Of a stretch of 23,340 nucleotides of DNA, positions 6,902-14,881 are shown piece after piece. The stretch is taken from positions 1-23,340 of the forward strand of contig LRSK01000065.1 of NCBI GenBank assembly GCA_001563325.1. The letters are read 5' to 3'. The notes under the pieces are model-generated. The model was not told where the DNA came from and searched no databases. It worked only from the letters and a program-made list of their open reading frames with translations. This DNA comes from Candidatus Thorarchaeota archaeon SMTZ1-83 (GTDB taxonomy: Archaea; Asgardarchaeota; Thorarchaeia; Thorarchaeales; Thorarchaeaceae). The position numbers were made by a program, and so were the translations under genes. Positions within the stretch are counted from its first letter, which is position 1, and every line of letters begins with the position of its first letter.

Positions 6902-7624
6902 TTGGCTAAAGGTAAGTTCTCACAAGACCTGGATAGTCTATTGGACCAGCTTCGACCATCATCAAATGGAGAGGTTGTGGACCAACTTACTCGAATACGT
7001 GATCGCTTGGTGGAATTGAACAAGAAGCGACTTGTCAAGATTAATCACAGTGTGATGCAGGTGCTCTGTGCAAGACACCTCATTGAGCAGGGTTATGATG
7101 TGGGATGTGAACACCCTCTTGTTGGGGGTCAGCTTATCGCAGATCTGTTTGCAGTGCGCGATAGAGAGCCTGAGCTAGAACATGATATTGAGAACGTCAT
7201 GATCTCTGAACGTCTTGGACTTCCTGTAGAAAAAGAGGCACTAGTTGTAGAGATAGAAACAGGTTATGTTCCACCTAAGGCTGCATTATATCCCACTCGC
7301 TATCGACAGACCAGAAATGCAGCAAAGATTGCTCGTTATTGCAGATACAGTCATCGATTTGCTCTTGCAACACCAAATTACCATGTACTACAGATTCCAG
7401 AGATTCTGATCAAGCCTCCAGAACTTCGAGATATGGATGAGATCCGGCAGATTAAGAAAGAGTGCGACCTATTCTATAAATCCCCTCCCATACCCCTGGA
7501 TGCTTTCACTATATCAGAGATCGACCACATCTATGTAATCAATGTTGACCATGCCGGTGTGACTCAGATTCCGCCCCACGAATACCTCGATACGATTCTC
7601 CGCGCTCAGGGCCTGCTATCATAG
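6902..7624 (+). CDS. Predicted PD-(D/E)XK-like nuclease
   Basis: The 240-residue protein has a helical N-terminus and then a core resembling restriction-endonuclease-like folds. A helix (VMQVLCARHLIEQGYDVGCE) is followed by a strand with an Asp (GGQLIADLFAVR), then a strand with two acids (ALVVEIETGYVPP) and a helix rich in Arg and Lys (YRQTRNAAKIARYCRYSH). This fits D-Xn-E-X-E, a variant of D-Xn-(E)XK with Glu or Thr at the Lys position. The family could cleave DNA or RNA or be an inactive relative. A 50-residue acidic insert separates the Asp and EIE strands. The start is TTG at 6902. It follows the unknown gene at 6119 and ends before a long stretch without genes. Confidence 0.6.
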   Translation: MAKGKFSQDLDSLLDQLRPSSNGEVVDQLTRIRDRLVELNKKRLVKINHSVMQVLCARHLIEQGYDVGCEHPLVGGQLIADLFAVRDREPELEHDIENVMISERLGLPVEKEALVVEIETGYVPPKAALYPTRYRQTRNAAKIARYCRYSHRFALATPNYHVLQIPEILIKPPELRDMDEIRQIKKECDLFYKSPPIPLDAFTISEIDHIYVINVDHAGVTQIPPHEYLDTILRAQGLLS

Positions 7625-7925
7625 CAATTCGAGTCGCAGGAAGCTTTATTACAAAATTTCGCTAATATTTTGAAGGCCGTCTGAGGAGTACGCTCACGAT
7701 AGCGTCTGGGCTTGATGTGTTGAGCGGAGCCATAAACACATTCGAAAGTTGGCCGAGCGATTAAGACAACACGCAGGGCAGAATGACGAATGGTAACATT
7801 GAGTGATGATATACCTGTTCGATGGTATTAGTCACGACAAAGACCCTGTTGCCAGACGAGAGAAATTGAACCACTATCGAGGCTTAGACTCAGACGGCTT
7901 TCTTGCTTTCTGCTGACCATGAAGT
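7625..7925. other. Stretch without a recognised gene
   Basis: Only weak structure is visible: CAAAAT/ATTTTG arms near 7652-7672, ACGCT/AGCGT near 7690-7706, and ATACC/GGTAT near 7809-7829. A segment reading GGCCGAGCGATTAAG near 7753 resembles the D-arm of a type II tRNA, but no acceptor stem can be paired (see rejected items). The rest is non-coding by eye. It could be decayed sequence. Confidence 0.5.
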
Positions 7926-7987
7926 AGCAACTGCTTCCCTTGCCTGTATGGCAGACAGTCTGGTCTGAATATCTTCCGTGCCATGAC
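7926..7987 (-). repeat. ACAD-tail repeat, copy A6
   Basis: On the minus strand from 7987 it reads, without frame breaks, VMARKIFRPDCLPYRQGKQ and then continues past the usual stop position. Along with A1 it is the best preserved in length. No strong hairpin follows. It lies between the nuclease gene and the alcohol dehydrogenase. Confidence 0.8.
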
Positions 7988-8096
7988 GATTTCTCTCTAC
8001 TGAACAGAATACTAATATCCTCGGTTCAATTAGCTCCAGGCGTCATCCTCGGCTGCTCCAGCGGATGCGCGCAACTGAACAGGGGAGGTACTATGA

Positions 8097-9128
8097 ATGT
8101 CTTCTTCGAGGGTCTTGGGATATGCAGCAAGGGCGGTGGGACAGCCGCTCGAGGCAATCACCTATGAGCCACCCAAACTGGGGGCGCATGATGTCCAGGT
8201 TTCGGTCACGCACTGCGGTGTGTGCCATACTGACATCCACGCCATCGACAACTACTACGGAATAACCGCCTTTCCCTTTGTCCCTGGTCACGAGATTGTT
8301 GGGTACGTGTCGGCTATGGGCCGCGAGGCATCCGGTCTGAAGGAAGGGGACCGGGTCGCCATCGGCTGGCAGGGCCGGTCTTGTATGCAATGTGAGTGGT
8401 GCTTACAGGGTGAAGAGCAGCTCTGCATGGACATTGTCCATTCGGGAACGTGGGTCCCCTATGGCGGCTTCTCGTCCTCCGTCATTGCGGATAGCCGCTT
8501 TGTCTACACACTGCCTGGCGCCATGCCCGCTGAGGTGGCTGCAGTGCTCATGTGTGCAGGAATCACGGTTTACTCCCCACTCCAATCGTACGCAGCGCGT
8601 CCCGCGCAGAAGATCGGCATCATTGGCGTGGGGGGGCTTGGCCATCTCGCACTGCAGTTCGCCCGGGCCCTCGACTACGAGGTTACTGCAATCTCTTCCT
8701 CTCCAGAGAAGAAACAGCAGGCGCTTGCCTTCGGCGCAGACCACTTCATCGCTACGGACGACGAAACCAGCTTGCAACAGGTTGGGTTTGAATTCGACCT
8801 TCTGCTATGCACCGCCTCCGGCATCATCAACTGGGAGGCGCTGTTGGCCACCTTGAAGAAGAATGGGAAACTGGTCCTTCTCGGCTTCCCAGACGTGGTG
8901 TTCAATTCGACTGACCTCGTGGCACACCAACTGTCAATCACTGGTTCCTTCCTCGGCAATCGGGCCACAATGCGGGAAATGCTCTCCTTCGCACAGGCGC
9001 ACGACATCATGCCCCAGGTGGAGTTAATGCCCATGACGCAGGTAAATGAAGCGATTCGGAAGGTGAAGGAGAACAAGGCACGCTACCGAATCGTCCTGTT
9101 CAACGATACCGCTGAAGTTGGAAAGTAG
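8097..9128 (+). CDS. Zinc-dependent alcohol dehydrogenase, cinnamyl-alcohol/YahK-like (MDR superfamily)
   Basis: The 343-residue length is usual for the family. Catalytic zinc ligands are visible as C40 (in CGVCHTD), H65 and E66 (GHE) and C153. The structural zinc Cys are C96, C99, C102 and C110. The Rossmann glycine motif GVGGLGHLALQFA starts at residue 177. Such enzymes reduce aldehydes with NAD(P)H; the SSS after the second strand would suit NADP, but the substrate is not clear. AGGGGAGG ends 8 bases before the ATG at 8097. The gene is clearly GC-richer than its neighbours, with many GCC, CTC and CGC codons, which suggests recent acquisition, perhaps from a bacterium or a methanogen. It stands alone between repeats A6 and A7. 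Confidence 0.95.
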   Translation: MSSSRVLGYAARAVGQPLEAITYEPPKLGAHDVQVSVTHCGVCHTDIHAIDNYYGITAFPFVPGHEIVGYVSAMGREASGLKEGDRVAIGWQGRSCMQCEWCLQGEEQLCMDIVHSGTWVPYGGFSSSVIADSRFVYTLPGAMPAEVAAVLMCAGITVYSPLQSYAARPAQKIGIIGVGGLGHLALQFARALDYEVTAISSSPEKKQQALAFGADHFIATDDETSLQQVGFEFDLLLCTASGIINWEALLATLKKNGKLVLLGFPDVVFNSTDLVAHQLSITGSFLGNRATMREMLSFAQAHDIMPQVELMPMTQVNEAIRKVKENKARYRIVLFNDTAEVGK

Positions 9129-9135
9129 AGTGTGT

Positions 9136-9154
9136 GAGAGGAGAAACCCCTCTC
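9136..9154 (+). terminator. Hairpin terminator after the alcohol dehydrogenase
   Basis: GAGAGG (9136-9141), 7-nt loop, CCTCTC (9149-9154), seven bases after the stop codon. It is the hairpin part of repeat copy A7. Confidence 0.65.
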
Positions 9155-9217
9155 GATTTGAAAACGATTACACATCTGCTTCTCTTGCCTGTACGGCAGA
9201 CACTCAGGTTGAAAGGC
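9155..9217 (-). repeat. ACAD-tail repeat, copy A7
   Basis: On the minus strand from 9217 it reads FQPECLPYRQEKQM; the stop codon has become TGT (Cys). The hairpin lies beyond it, at 9136-9154. It is 29 bases after the stop of the minus-strand LamG-like gene. Confidence 0.8.
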
Positions 9218-9245
9218 TACACAACATCAATGTCTGAGGTCTACC

Positions 9246-9992
9246 TCACCTCCGTTTTAGAAAGATGACCACAACTGCAATTATCACAACAGCGGATGCA
9301 CCCATACCAATTGGCAACCAATCAATGGGTGGAGCATCGTCTACTACGACGTTGTCAAGCAATCCTTGACCAGCCCACAACGAAAACAGCTCAGATGTGC
9401 CGATATCTGTGTCCGTCCCCTGAAGGATAAGAGAACCGTTGTTGTATACTGAGAACAGACCAGTCGTAGTCCTAGTCACATCTATGTGATGCCAACCTGC
9501 AACAGATAAAAGGGTTTCAGAACTATCCATTGTTGTGAAAACGCCATCTTTGGCCTTTCCAAGACGTAAAGCGAGACCATAGCTTTCTGCTGCCATAGAA
9601 ACCACGAAAGCTAAGAAGTAACAAGCCAAGTCGTCAGTAGCTCCATCCAAATTGCTACTAATGAAGACGATATCAGCCCATGATCTAGTTACAACTTGGG
9701 CCTCATCGAATTTGAAATCCAAGCTCCATGTCCCATATGCTACATTACTGGGATGGCTTATTATACCCCAATCTGATCCGGCCAATTGTAGATAGCCGTT
9801 GGTGGCTGACCAATTTGAAACACTATCATATACCGGGTTTCTACAGATGGTCCATCCATCATGGTTTCCATCATTGAAGTCATCAGACCAGACCACTGCG
9901 CCACTACATGCAAGGGGGGAGAATCCCATCCAACATAGTAGAAACAGAATCTCTAGTCCCACTATTTTGTAATCTAGATTTCTCTCTCTCAA
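9246..9992 (-). CDS. Secreted, membrane-anchored LamG/concanavalin-like protein
   Basis: The 248-residue protein has an N-terminal signal peptide (hydrophobic residues about 10-30, before CSGAVVW), a single extracytoplasmic domain, a C-terminal membrane helix (about 224-245) and a KRR stop-transfer end. The domain opens with WSDDFNDGNHDGW, a common start of LamG and glucanase-like jelly rolls, and continues with alternating strands (YLQLAGSDWG, WSLDFKFDEAQVV, HHIDVTRTTTGLFSVYNNG). It is probably a cell-surface adhesion or glycan-binding module. The start is TTG at 9992, with GGAGGAG at optimal spacing upstream. Asn-X-Ser/Thr sites suggest N-glycosylation. Repeat A7 lies right after its stop. 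Confidence 0.75.
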   Translation of the reverse strand: MRERNLDYKIVGLEILFLLCWMGFSPLACSGAVVWSDDFNDGNHDGWTICRNPVYDSVSNWSATNGYLQLAGSDWGIISHPSNVAYGTWSLDFKFDEAQVVTRSWADIVFISSNLDGATDDLACYFLAFVVSMAAESYGLALRLGKAKDGVFTTMDSSETLLSVAGWHHIDVTRTTTGLFSVYNNGSLILQGTDTDIGTSELFSLWAGQGLLDNVVVDDAPPIDWLPIGMGASAVVIIAVVVIFLKRR

Positions 9993-10144
9993 TCTCTCTC
10001 CTCCTTTTGCGGAGCTGAATCATAAGAACAAGGAAGTCCAAGTAGGAATGGGCCAAAAGTAGACCCGTATCTATGATTCCATGTAGTCACGCGATCATAG
10101 GCATGTAATCTCTGTCCATATGTTCGGCATGCATTAAGTCTTCT

Positions 10145-10675
10145 CTATTTGCTGAATAGGATGACGAAGACATTCCATCCCTCCCTCTCAAGGTACCCCT
10201 CCTTGTATCCTCTTTTCCGGCAAAGGGCAATGGCCGCGGGGTCTTCACTGTAGTACACTATCCCGTCAAGACCTCGCTCACGAAGGGACTCCTCGAAGAA
10301 TGAGAAGAACTGATTTCCATACCCCTTTCCTCGGTGCTCTGCCTGTAGCCAGACCTCATGGAACTCGGCAAGATTATCTCTTCTTCCTCCAAAAAGCCTC
10401 TGGAGGGTTTCCCTGTCGTCGTCTTCTCTCGGGTTGCCTTTTGTCATCTCGTCTGTGCTCGTTTCATGCCAGATTGCATGGCCAATGATCTGGTCTTGGT
10501 CCTTCCAGATGATGAGGTGTGAGGGGCCACTTTCTATGTGGCCCCTCTCGTCGTCACCAAGGTCGTTGAAGTTGCGCTCCACTAAGCTGCGAGTCCTGTA
10601 GTAGGCATGGAGGTCGGCGAGTCTTCTATAGTATTTCCCAAACCTCCTCAAGTCGTACCCAATGATGAACTCCAA
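10145..10675 (-). CDS. GNAT-family N-acetyltransferase
   Basis: This is a 176-residue GNAT protein. Motif A, with the acetyl-CoA pyrophosphate loop, is LQAEHRGKGYGNQFFSF (Arg-Gly-Lys-Gly-Tyr-Gly). Strand 4 before it (EFHEVWL) and the C-terminal VYYSEDPAAIALCRKRGYKE match the fold. The acceptor substrate is unknown. The frame allows a GTG at 10684, but the strong ribosome site AAGGAGG (10690-10684) would overlap it. The TTG at 10675 lies 8 bases from that site and is the better start. The gene follows the NosD-type gene on the same strand, separated by repeat A8 and its hairpin, so it is probably transcribed independently. Confidence 0.88.
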   Translation of the reverse strand: MEFIIGYDLRRFGKYYRRLADLHAYYRTRSLVERNFNDLGDDERGHIESGPSHLIIWKDQDQIIGHAIWHETSTDEMTKGNPREDDDRETLQRLFGGRRDNLAEFHEVWLQAEHRGKGYGNQFFSFFEESLRERGLDGIVYYSEDPAAIALCRKRGYKEGYLEREGWNVFVILFSK

Positions 10676-10744
10676 GACTGGCACCTCCTTCGAATCTGAG
10701 CGCTAGACCAGTAATCAGTCATTCGTCGAGAAGATATTGTGAGG

Positions 10745-10767
10745 GAGAGAGGCTTGGAACCTCTCTC
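10745..10767 (-). terminator. Hairpin terminator of repeat A8
   Basis: GAGAGAGG (10745-10752), CTTGGAA loop, CCTCTCTC (10760-10767): an 8-bp perfect stem. It lies downstream of the minus-strand NosD-type gene and upstream of the GNAT start. It is probably a terminator for the NosD-type transcript. Confidence 0.7.
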
Positions 10768-10830
10768 AAGTTGGAAAATGAATCTACATCTGCTTGTCTT
10801 GTCTGTAGGGTAAGAACTCAGGTGCAAAGA
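10768..10830 (-). repeat. ACAD-tail repeat, copy A8
   Basis: On the minus strand it reads FAPEFLPYRQDKQM and TAG (10786-10784), then the shared spacer, then the hairpin at 10745-10767. It is in the same orientation as all other copies and is the copy nearest to the real ACAD 3' end. Confidence 0.85.
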
Positions 10831-10886
10831 AGACGTGGTCTATTTTGCAGGAACATAGTGCCTAGACTTCAGACTACAATAGCAAC

Positions 10887-13241
10887 TCAGAGAATAAACC
10901 ATACATAGCTGCAGACTGCAACGATGAAAATGACGCCGCCTAGAATGACAGTCGCCCGGTCTCCTTCTTCAGTAATGATTTCCTTTCTAATCATAAGACC
11001 AATGATTGCCGAAGTGATGCCAGCTATGCTACTCATAATCCCCAGCTTTGTGGTGAGGGCCTCTATGTCAATTCCCGACGTGGCTGTTGTCGTAATCGTG
11101 GTGGTCGTTGTCGGTGTTGTAGGTGTCGTGGTTGCTTCCTTTACGAGAACTACGATGGTGGCTGAGAGTTCATTTCCATACGGATCATACGCGGTGATCT
11201 CCAAGCCATAACGACCTGGGCTCACAGTAGCATGATTCGTTAGAAGACCTGTTTCGCTGATTGTGAAACGGACTGTGTCGTTGACGGTCCAATGGATGAT
11301 ACCGGACAAGTCTGAGGCATGGAGCTGATAGTCAAGCGCCTCTTCTGCCCAAATGGTCTGATTGGTTGGTGGTATAGTCCAGTCAGGTGCAGTCGTATCC
11401 TGAACCGTAACGGTGAATATGGCTGTAGCATTGTTCCCCCAGACATCACTGACCCACACCTGCACATCGAATACAGAAACAAAAAGCACTGTTTTGCTTG
11501 TGACGACACCATCGTTGGAAATCTGGAAGTAATCCGTATCGTCCAGCCACCAGTCGTCGAGTCCAGACATATCTGTGGCATTTAGGTCGTACTGGAAGCT
11601 TTCCCCAAACTCTACGATCTGATTAGTTGGTAGATCGACCCAAGTAGGTGGTGTGGTTTCCAACACAGTAATCGTGAAGTCAGAAGTGAGAACCTGGCCT
11701 TCGGTGTCGTTGACGTTAACCTCTACTTCGTAAAAGCCCAACTCCAGAATTGTGGCGTTGCTCACAATGCCCCATTCGTCAACTACGAAGTGAGCTGTGC
11801 TACTTAGCCACCACCTATCAAGACCTGGGGGGCATGCAGTGGCATTCAGGTCATACCTGAAATCACTGCCATATTCCACGGTTTGGTCTTTCGGGATTTC
11901 AATCCAGTCTGGTGGAGATCCAGGAGGGAGCATCAAAGGGTGAAGGTCGGAATTGCCAGCCTCTCCCAAAACGCTATGTGGAGTGTCACCAATCCCATCT
12001 TGATTCAGATCAGTACCCTGGTAATCTGAGAAGTAGTTATAGCTGAAGGCGTTCCCCATCCCATCATCATAGGTATTGCCTCCATTGTCTATCAGAACAT
12101 TCCACTGAATGCTGTTGCTACCACCTTTTGAGCCGAAGCCGATGCCATAGTTGTTGTTTGAGGAACAGCTGTTGTTACTTAGTGTGTTTAGACTGGAATC
12201 ATACAACCAGATGCCTGCATTGTTGCTGACGCATGTGTTGTTTACCAAGGAGTTCGAGCCCGAATGATTCAGGAAGATGCCTTGTGCATTGTTGCTGGAG
12301 CAGGTATTATTGGCAATTGTATTTGAGCTAGAATCAGTGAGATGAATGCCATACGCATTGCCATTGCAAACATTATGCGTCACGGTGTTCGAGTCTGAAG
12401 AGTCAACTTCTATGCCATTCTTCTGATTGGTTGTGAATGTGTTGTCCGATATGGTGTTTGACCCACTATCGGAGAGGTATAACCCGTGGTCTCCATTGTT
12501 GTTGGCGATATTCCCGGTAACATTGTTGTAGGCTGACTCCGAAAGATAGATTCCATGCAGGTTGTTGTTGCTGAAAACGTTGTCAAACAATGTATTGAAA
12601 GAGCAGTGTACGAGTCTGATTCCAATGTGATTGTTGGTGCCTTCATTGTCGGTTATGTGGCCATTTGTGACATTCCCCATGTAGATTCCCAGCCTGTAGT
12701 AGCTCGCACCGTATAGCAAGCAGTTACGAATAGCGAAATGAGCTCGAACATTCCGGATGTCGATGCAGGTATTCATCGTATTGCCATCAATAGTCAGATT
12801 CTCTATTCGGTAGGGATCTGTGGGAGTTCCGGCGCCAGGCCATCCCTGATTGAAGAAATCGATATCTGATTCGATGACAATCGGACTATGTGGAGTGTAA
12901 CCATTCAGACTGCTGCGTTCGAAAGTCAAGGGGTCCTGTTTGTCGATTTCATTGCTCCTGAAGAAACCATGTGGAAGGACGGCAGGAATCTGCAACTTGG
13001 TGTCCGGATATCCTACCAAGTCAATACTTCTCGTCATCCTAGGCTTTGAAGCAACACGAATCCAAGAATACATCTCCCATGCGGCATGTATCCGTGATGG
13101 CTGTCGTGCTGATTCAGTGGCCAGTACTGGAATGGCTGTGGAAGTGTGCACATGTGTAACCGGTGGAGGGAACAGGATGGCAACAAGAAGAATAACGATC
13201 ATTCCTAGCAGTCCTTCCCGAAGGACGGTCGAAGGATTCAT
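10887..13241 (-). CDS. Large surface protein: NosD-type beta-helix, three Ig/cadherin-like domains, Thr stalk, two TM helices
   Basis: The protein is 784 residues from the ATG at 13241. It has a signal peptide or anchor at residues about 10-30. A right-handed parallel beta-helix (about 140-400) has 22-23-residue repeats of the form GIYL-SNT-NN, as in NosD/PbH1 proteins. A Ca-like loop DLNQDGIGD sits near 411-419. Three repeats of about 90 residues follow, each starting PP.W...P.(D/N)Q and carrying a Y(D/Q)LxA motif, like dystroglycan-type cadherin domains. A Thr/Pro stalk (about 702-720) and two membrane helices end the protein. It would be exposed on the cell surface for adhesion or carbohydrate binding. 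The frame extends 51 codons further upstream, but the TATA box at 13298-13306 and a GAGGAGGG site before 13241 support this start. N-glycosylation sequons are abundant. Confidence 0.88.
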   Translation of the reverse strand: MNPSTVLREGLLGMIVILLVAILFPPPVTHVHTSTAIPVLATESARQPSRIHAAWEMYSWIRVASKPRMTRSIDLVGYPDTKLQIPAVLPHGFFRSNEIDKQDPLTFERSSLNGYTPHSPIVIESDIDFFNQGWPGAGTPTDPYRIENLTIDGNTMNTCIDIRNVRAHFAIRNCLLYGASYYRLGIYMGNVTNGHITDNEGTNNHIGIRLVHCSFNTLFDNVFSNNNLHGIYLSESAYNNVTGNIANNNGDHGLYLSDSGSNTISDNTFTTNQKNGIEVDSSDSNTVTHNVCNGNAYGIHLTDSSSNTIANNTCSSNNAQGIFLNHSGSNSLVNNTCVSNNAGIWLYDSSLNTLSNNSCSSNNNYGIGFGSKGGSNSIQWNVLIDNGGNTYDDGMGNAFSYNYFSDYQGTDLNQDGIGDTPHSVLGEAGNSDLHPLMLPPGSPPDWIEIPKDQTVEYGSDFRYDLNATACPPGLDRWWLSSTAHFVVDEWGIVSNATILELGFYEVEVNVNDTEGQVLTSDFTITVLETTPPTWVDLPTNQIVEFGESFQYDLNATDMSGLDDWWLDDTDYFQISNDGVVTSKTVLFVSVFDVQVWVSDVWGNNATAIFTVTVQDTTAPDWTIPPTNQTIWAEEALDYQLHASDLSGIIHWTVNDTVRFTISETGLLTNHATVSPGRYGLEITAYDPYGNELSATIVVLVKEATTTPTTPTTTTTITTTATSGIDIEALTTKLGIMSSIAGITSAIIGLMIRKEIITEEGDRATVILGGVIFIVAVCSYVWFIL

Positions 13242-13297
13242 GATGCTTGGTTCCCTCCTCGCGGAACACCAACGAAGGTGTCCCAATACCGATTTGA

Positions 13298-13306
13298 CAA
13301 TATAAA
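13298..13306 (-). promoter_or_regulatory. TATA box of the NosD-type gene
   Basis: On the minus strand it reads TTTATATT within AAGGTTTATATTGTC. It implies a transcript start near 13275 and a leader of about 35 bases containing GAGGAGGG, placing translation at 13241. Confidence 0.6.
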
Positions 13307-13450
13307 CCTTTGAATCAAATAGAGTACCGGCTGCATCATTGAAGTTGAGTTGAAGAAGAAGGAGAGAGGCTATTCGATAAATATGGATACACATTGGATG
13401 CTCGTAACATAAGAAGAATTGTCATGGGGATGAAAAGGAAAAAGAAAGAG

Positions 13451-13475
13451 AAAAGGGGAACCTGATCCCCCTTTT
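13451..13475 (-). terminator. Terminator of the acyl-CoA dehydrogenase gene
   Basis: On the minus strand an AAAAGGGG stem pairs with CCCCTTTT (13451-13458 with 13468-13475), followed by a T-rich run (CTCTTTCTTTTTCC). It starts seven bases after the stop codon. The order of gene end then hairpin is the same as in the ACAD-tail repeats. Confidence 0.8.
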
Positions 13476-13481
13476 GCCGAT

Positions 13482-14723
13482 TTATTCGAACTGTCCTTTC
13501 TGTCTATAGGGCAGATTCTCTGGACCGAATAGCTCTCTAGATATGACCACTAATTGAATGTGAGCTCCACCTTCAGCACCAATTGTATAAGAGCGAACAC
13601 CTCTATAAGCAGCCTCGAGTGGACATTCCTTGGTGTAGCCAAAAGCACCATGCCAAGTCATGGCCATCGATATGGCGTCTAAAGCATCATGAGGGGCTCT
13701 ATACTTTGCTGCTGCGGTTGCCTGGGCAATGTCGAGCTTAGTGATGTCTTTCCGGCCTTCCCCATAATGTTGATCCCACATCCACGCTGCCTTGTAGACT
13801 AGTTGTCTGTCTGCCTCAAGCGCCATCCATGACTTAGCTCCTTCAAACTGAATTCCTTCAAAAGCTGCCAAAGGCCTACCAAACTGCTTCCTCTGTTTTA
13901 CGTAATCCACACCAATATCGAAACAGCTTTGAGCAGAACCTAGGCAGGTGGCACCAATCAACACACGAGCAGCTGAGAAGCCCTCCATGGCCATGTAGAA
14001 TCCACGACCGCGCTCCCCGATGATGTAGTGCTTAGGAATCTCAACGTCCTCGATATTGAATCCGCCAGTAGAAACCCCCATCCTTCCCATGTCCTCGAAC
14101 AGGGTGGTGGTAATGCCGGGATGAACGCCGTCACCCATGTTGAGTGGAAGAATGAACGCATCGAAGGCCTTGTGGTCCCCTTTGGGATCAGACTTGGCGA
14201 GTGTCCAGTAGACTCCTCCGTACTTCTCGCTCTCATTGACACCTGAGATGTAGACCTTCTCCCCGTTGACGACAAAGTTGTCACCTTTTGGCTTGATGAT
14301 GGTCCTCGTGGTGTTCACTAGGTCAGAGCCGCCGGTGGGCTCTGTCGTGGCGATACCGAAGAATAAGTCGCCCTTGGTGACTCTTGGAAGAATCTCACTC
14401 TTGGACTCATGGGTTCCGTACAAGTCGTAGATGAGTGCCCATGACGCCTCGACCAGATACATGACTGGAAGCGCAATGGAAAGGTCTGCCTTCGCAAGCT
14501 CTTCCGCGGCGATGCACGCCATGGTCATTGAGAGACCTGCACCACCATACTCTTCACCGACAGTTGGTGCCCAAAGCATCTGCTCTCCCATCTTCTTGAT
14601 GATGTCCCTCGGGATCTCGTGATTCTTATCATAGTCCTGCCAGGCCGGGACTACATAGCGCTGAGCGAACTCGCGAACGGCCTCGCGGAACATCTTCTCT
14701 TCATCTGATTCCTCGAAGTTCAT
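13482..14723 (-). CDS. Acyl-CoA dehydrogenase
   Basis: The 413-residue length matches the family. The FAD/substrate loop FGIATTEPTGGSDL, a VVNGEKVYISG strand, and the RKQFGRPLAAFEGIQF helix are typical. The catalytic Glu is in AEGGAHIQ, at the place of the YEGTSEIQ motif of other members. It oxidises an acyl-CoA to the 2-enoyl-CoA with FAD, passing electrons to an electron-transfer flavoprotein; chain length or branching is not readable. Two ATGs further upstream (14741, 14732) are in frame. The ATG at 14723 has AGAGG nine bases before it and starts MNFEESDEE, as family members do. Its 3' end is the parent-type sequence of repeats A1-A8, and its promoter/start region is that of repeats B1-B5. 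The tail ends GPENLPYRQKGQFE. Confidence 0.95.
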   Translation of the reverse strand: MNFEESDEEKMFREAVREFAQRYVVPAWQDYDKNHEIPRDIIKKMGEQMLWAPTVGEEYGGAGLSMTMACIAAEELAKADLSIALPVMYLVEASWALIYDLYGTHESKSEILPRVTKGDLFFGIATTEPTGGSDLVNTTRTIIKPKGDNFVVNGEKVYISGVNESEKYGGVYWTLAKSDPKGDHKAFDAFILPLNMGDGVHPGITTTLFEDMGRMGVSTGGFNIEDVEIPKHYIIGERGRGFYMAMEGFSAARVLIGATCLGSAQSCFDIGVDYVKQRKQFGRPLAAFEGIQFEGAKSWMALEADRQLVYKAAWMWDQHYGEGRKDITKLDIAQATAAAKYRAPHDALDAISMAMTWHGAFGYTKECPLEAAYRGVRSYTIGAEGGAHIQLVVISRELFGPENLPYRQKGQFE

Positions 14724-14730
14724 GATGAAC

Positions 14731-14810
14731 ATCCTCTGCATGTGTAATCATGCTATGCGGGGTGTCGGGGGCGGCGTGTTGCTTATAGGTACTTCGCATC
14801 AGGCTCTGAT
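14731..14810 (-). promoter_or_regulatory. Promoter/start region of the ACAD gene (reference for family B repeats)
   Basis: A TATA-like CTATAAGC (minus strand, around 14781-14789) lies about 22 bp before an expected start near 14759, giving a leader of about 36 bases to the ATG at 14723. Conserved blocks around it are GCGAAGTACC, GACACCCCGCATAGCAT and ATGCAGAGG, the last containing the ribosome site. The same blocks recur at 15441-15520, 16637-16690, 16959-17015, 17611-17691 and 20007-20083. Confidence 0.65.
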
Positions 14811-14881
14811 CCTAACATCAATCTGTGCAGACAGAATTATCTGGTTTCCAGATACAGAAATCATATGAGTTGAGGTTGAAG

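Noticed and set aside
7753..7830. tRNA-like GGCCGAGCGATTAAG followed by a TTCGAT-containing hairpin
   Set aside because: It resembles the D-arm of tRNA-Leu/Ser, but no 7-bp acceptor stem pairs, the T-arm-like hairpin has an 8-nt loop, and there is no anticodon arm at the right place.
1471..10830. CRISPR array interpretation of the regularly seen intergenic repeats
   Set aside because: Spacing is 0.4-3 kb with whole genes between, repeats are diverged, and they encode a protein tail.
1471..10830. Classical insertion-sequence or MITE interpretation of family A
   Set aside because: No terminal inverted repeats or target duplications are visible, and all copies share one orientation, unlike free transposition.
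10924..11211. Plus-strand frame opposite the Thr-rich stalk of the NosD-type gene
   Set aside because: Valine-rich shadow caused by the complementary Thr codons.
13242..13394. 51-residue N-terminal extension of the NosD-type protein
   Set aside because: It would start upstream of the TATA box; the signal peptide begins properly at 13241.
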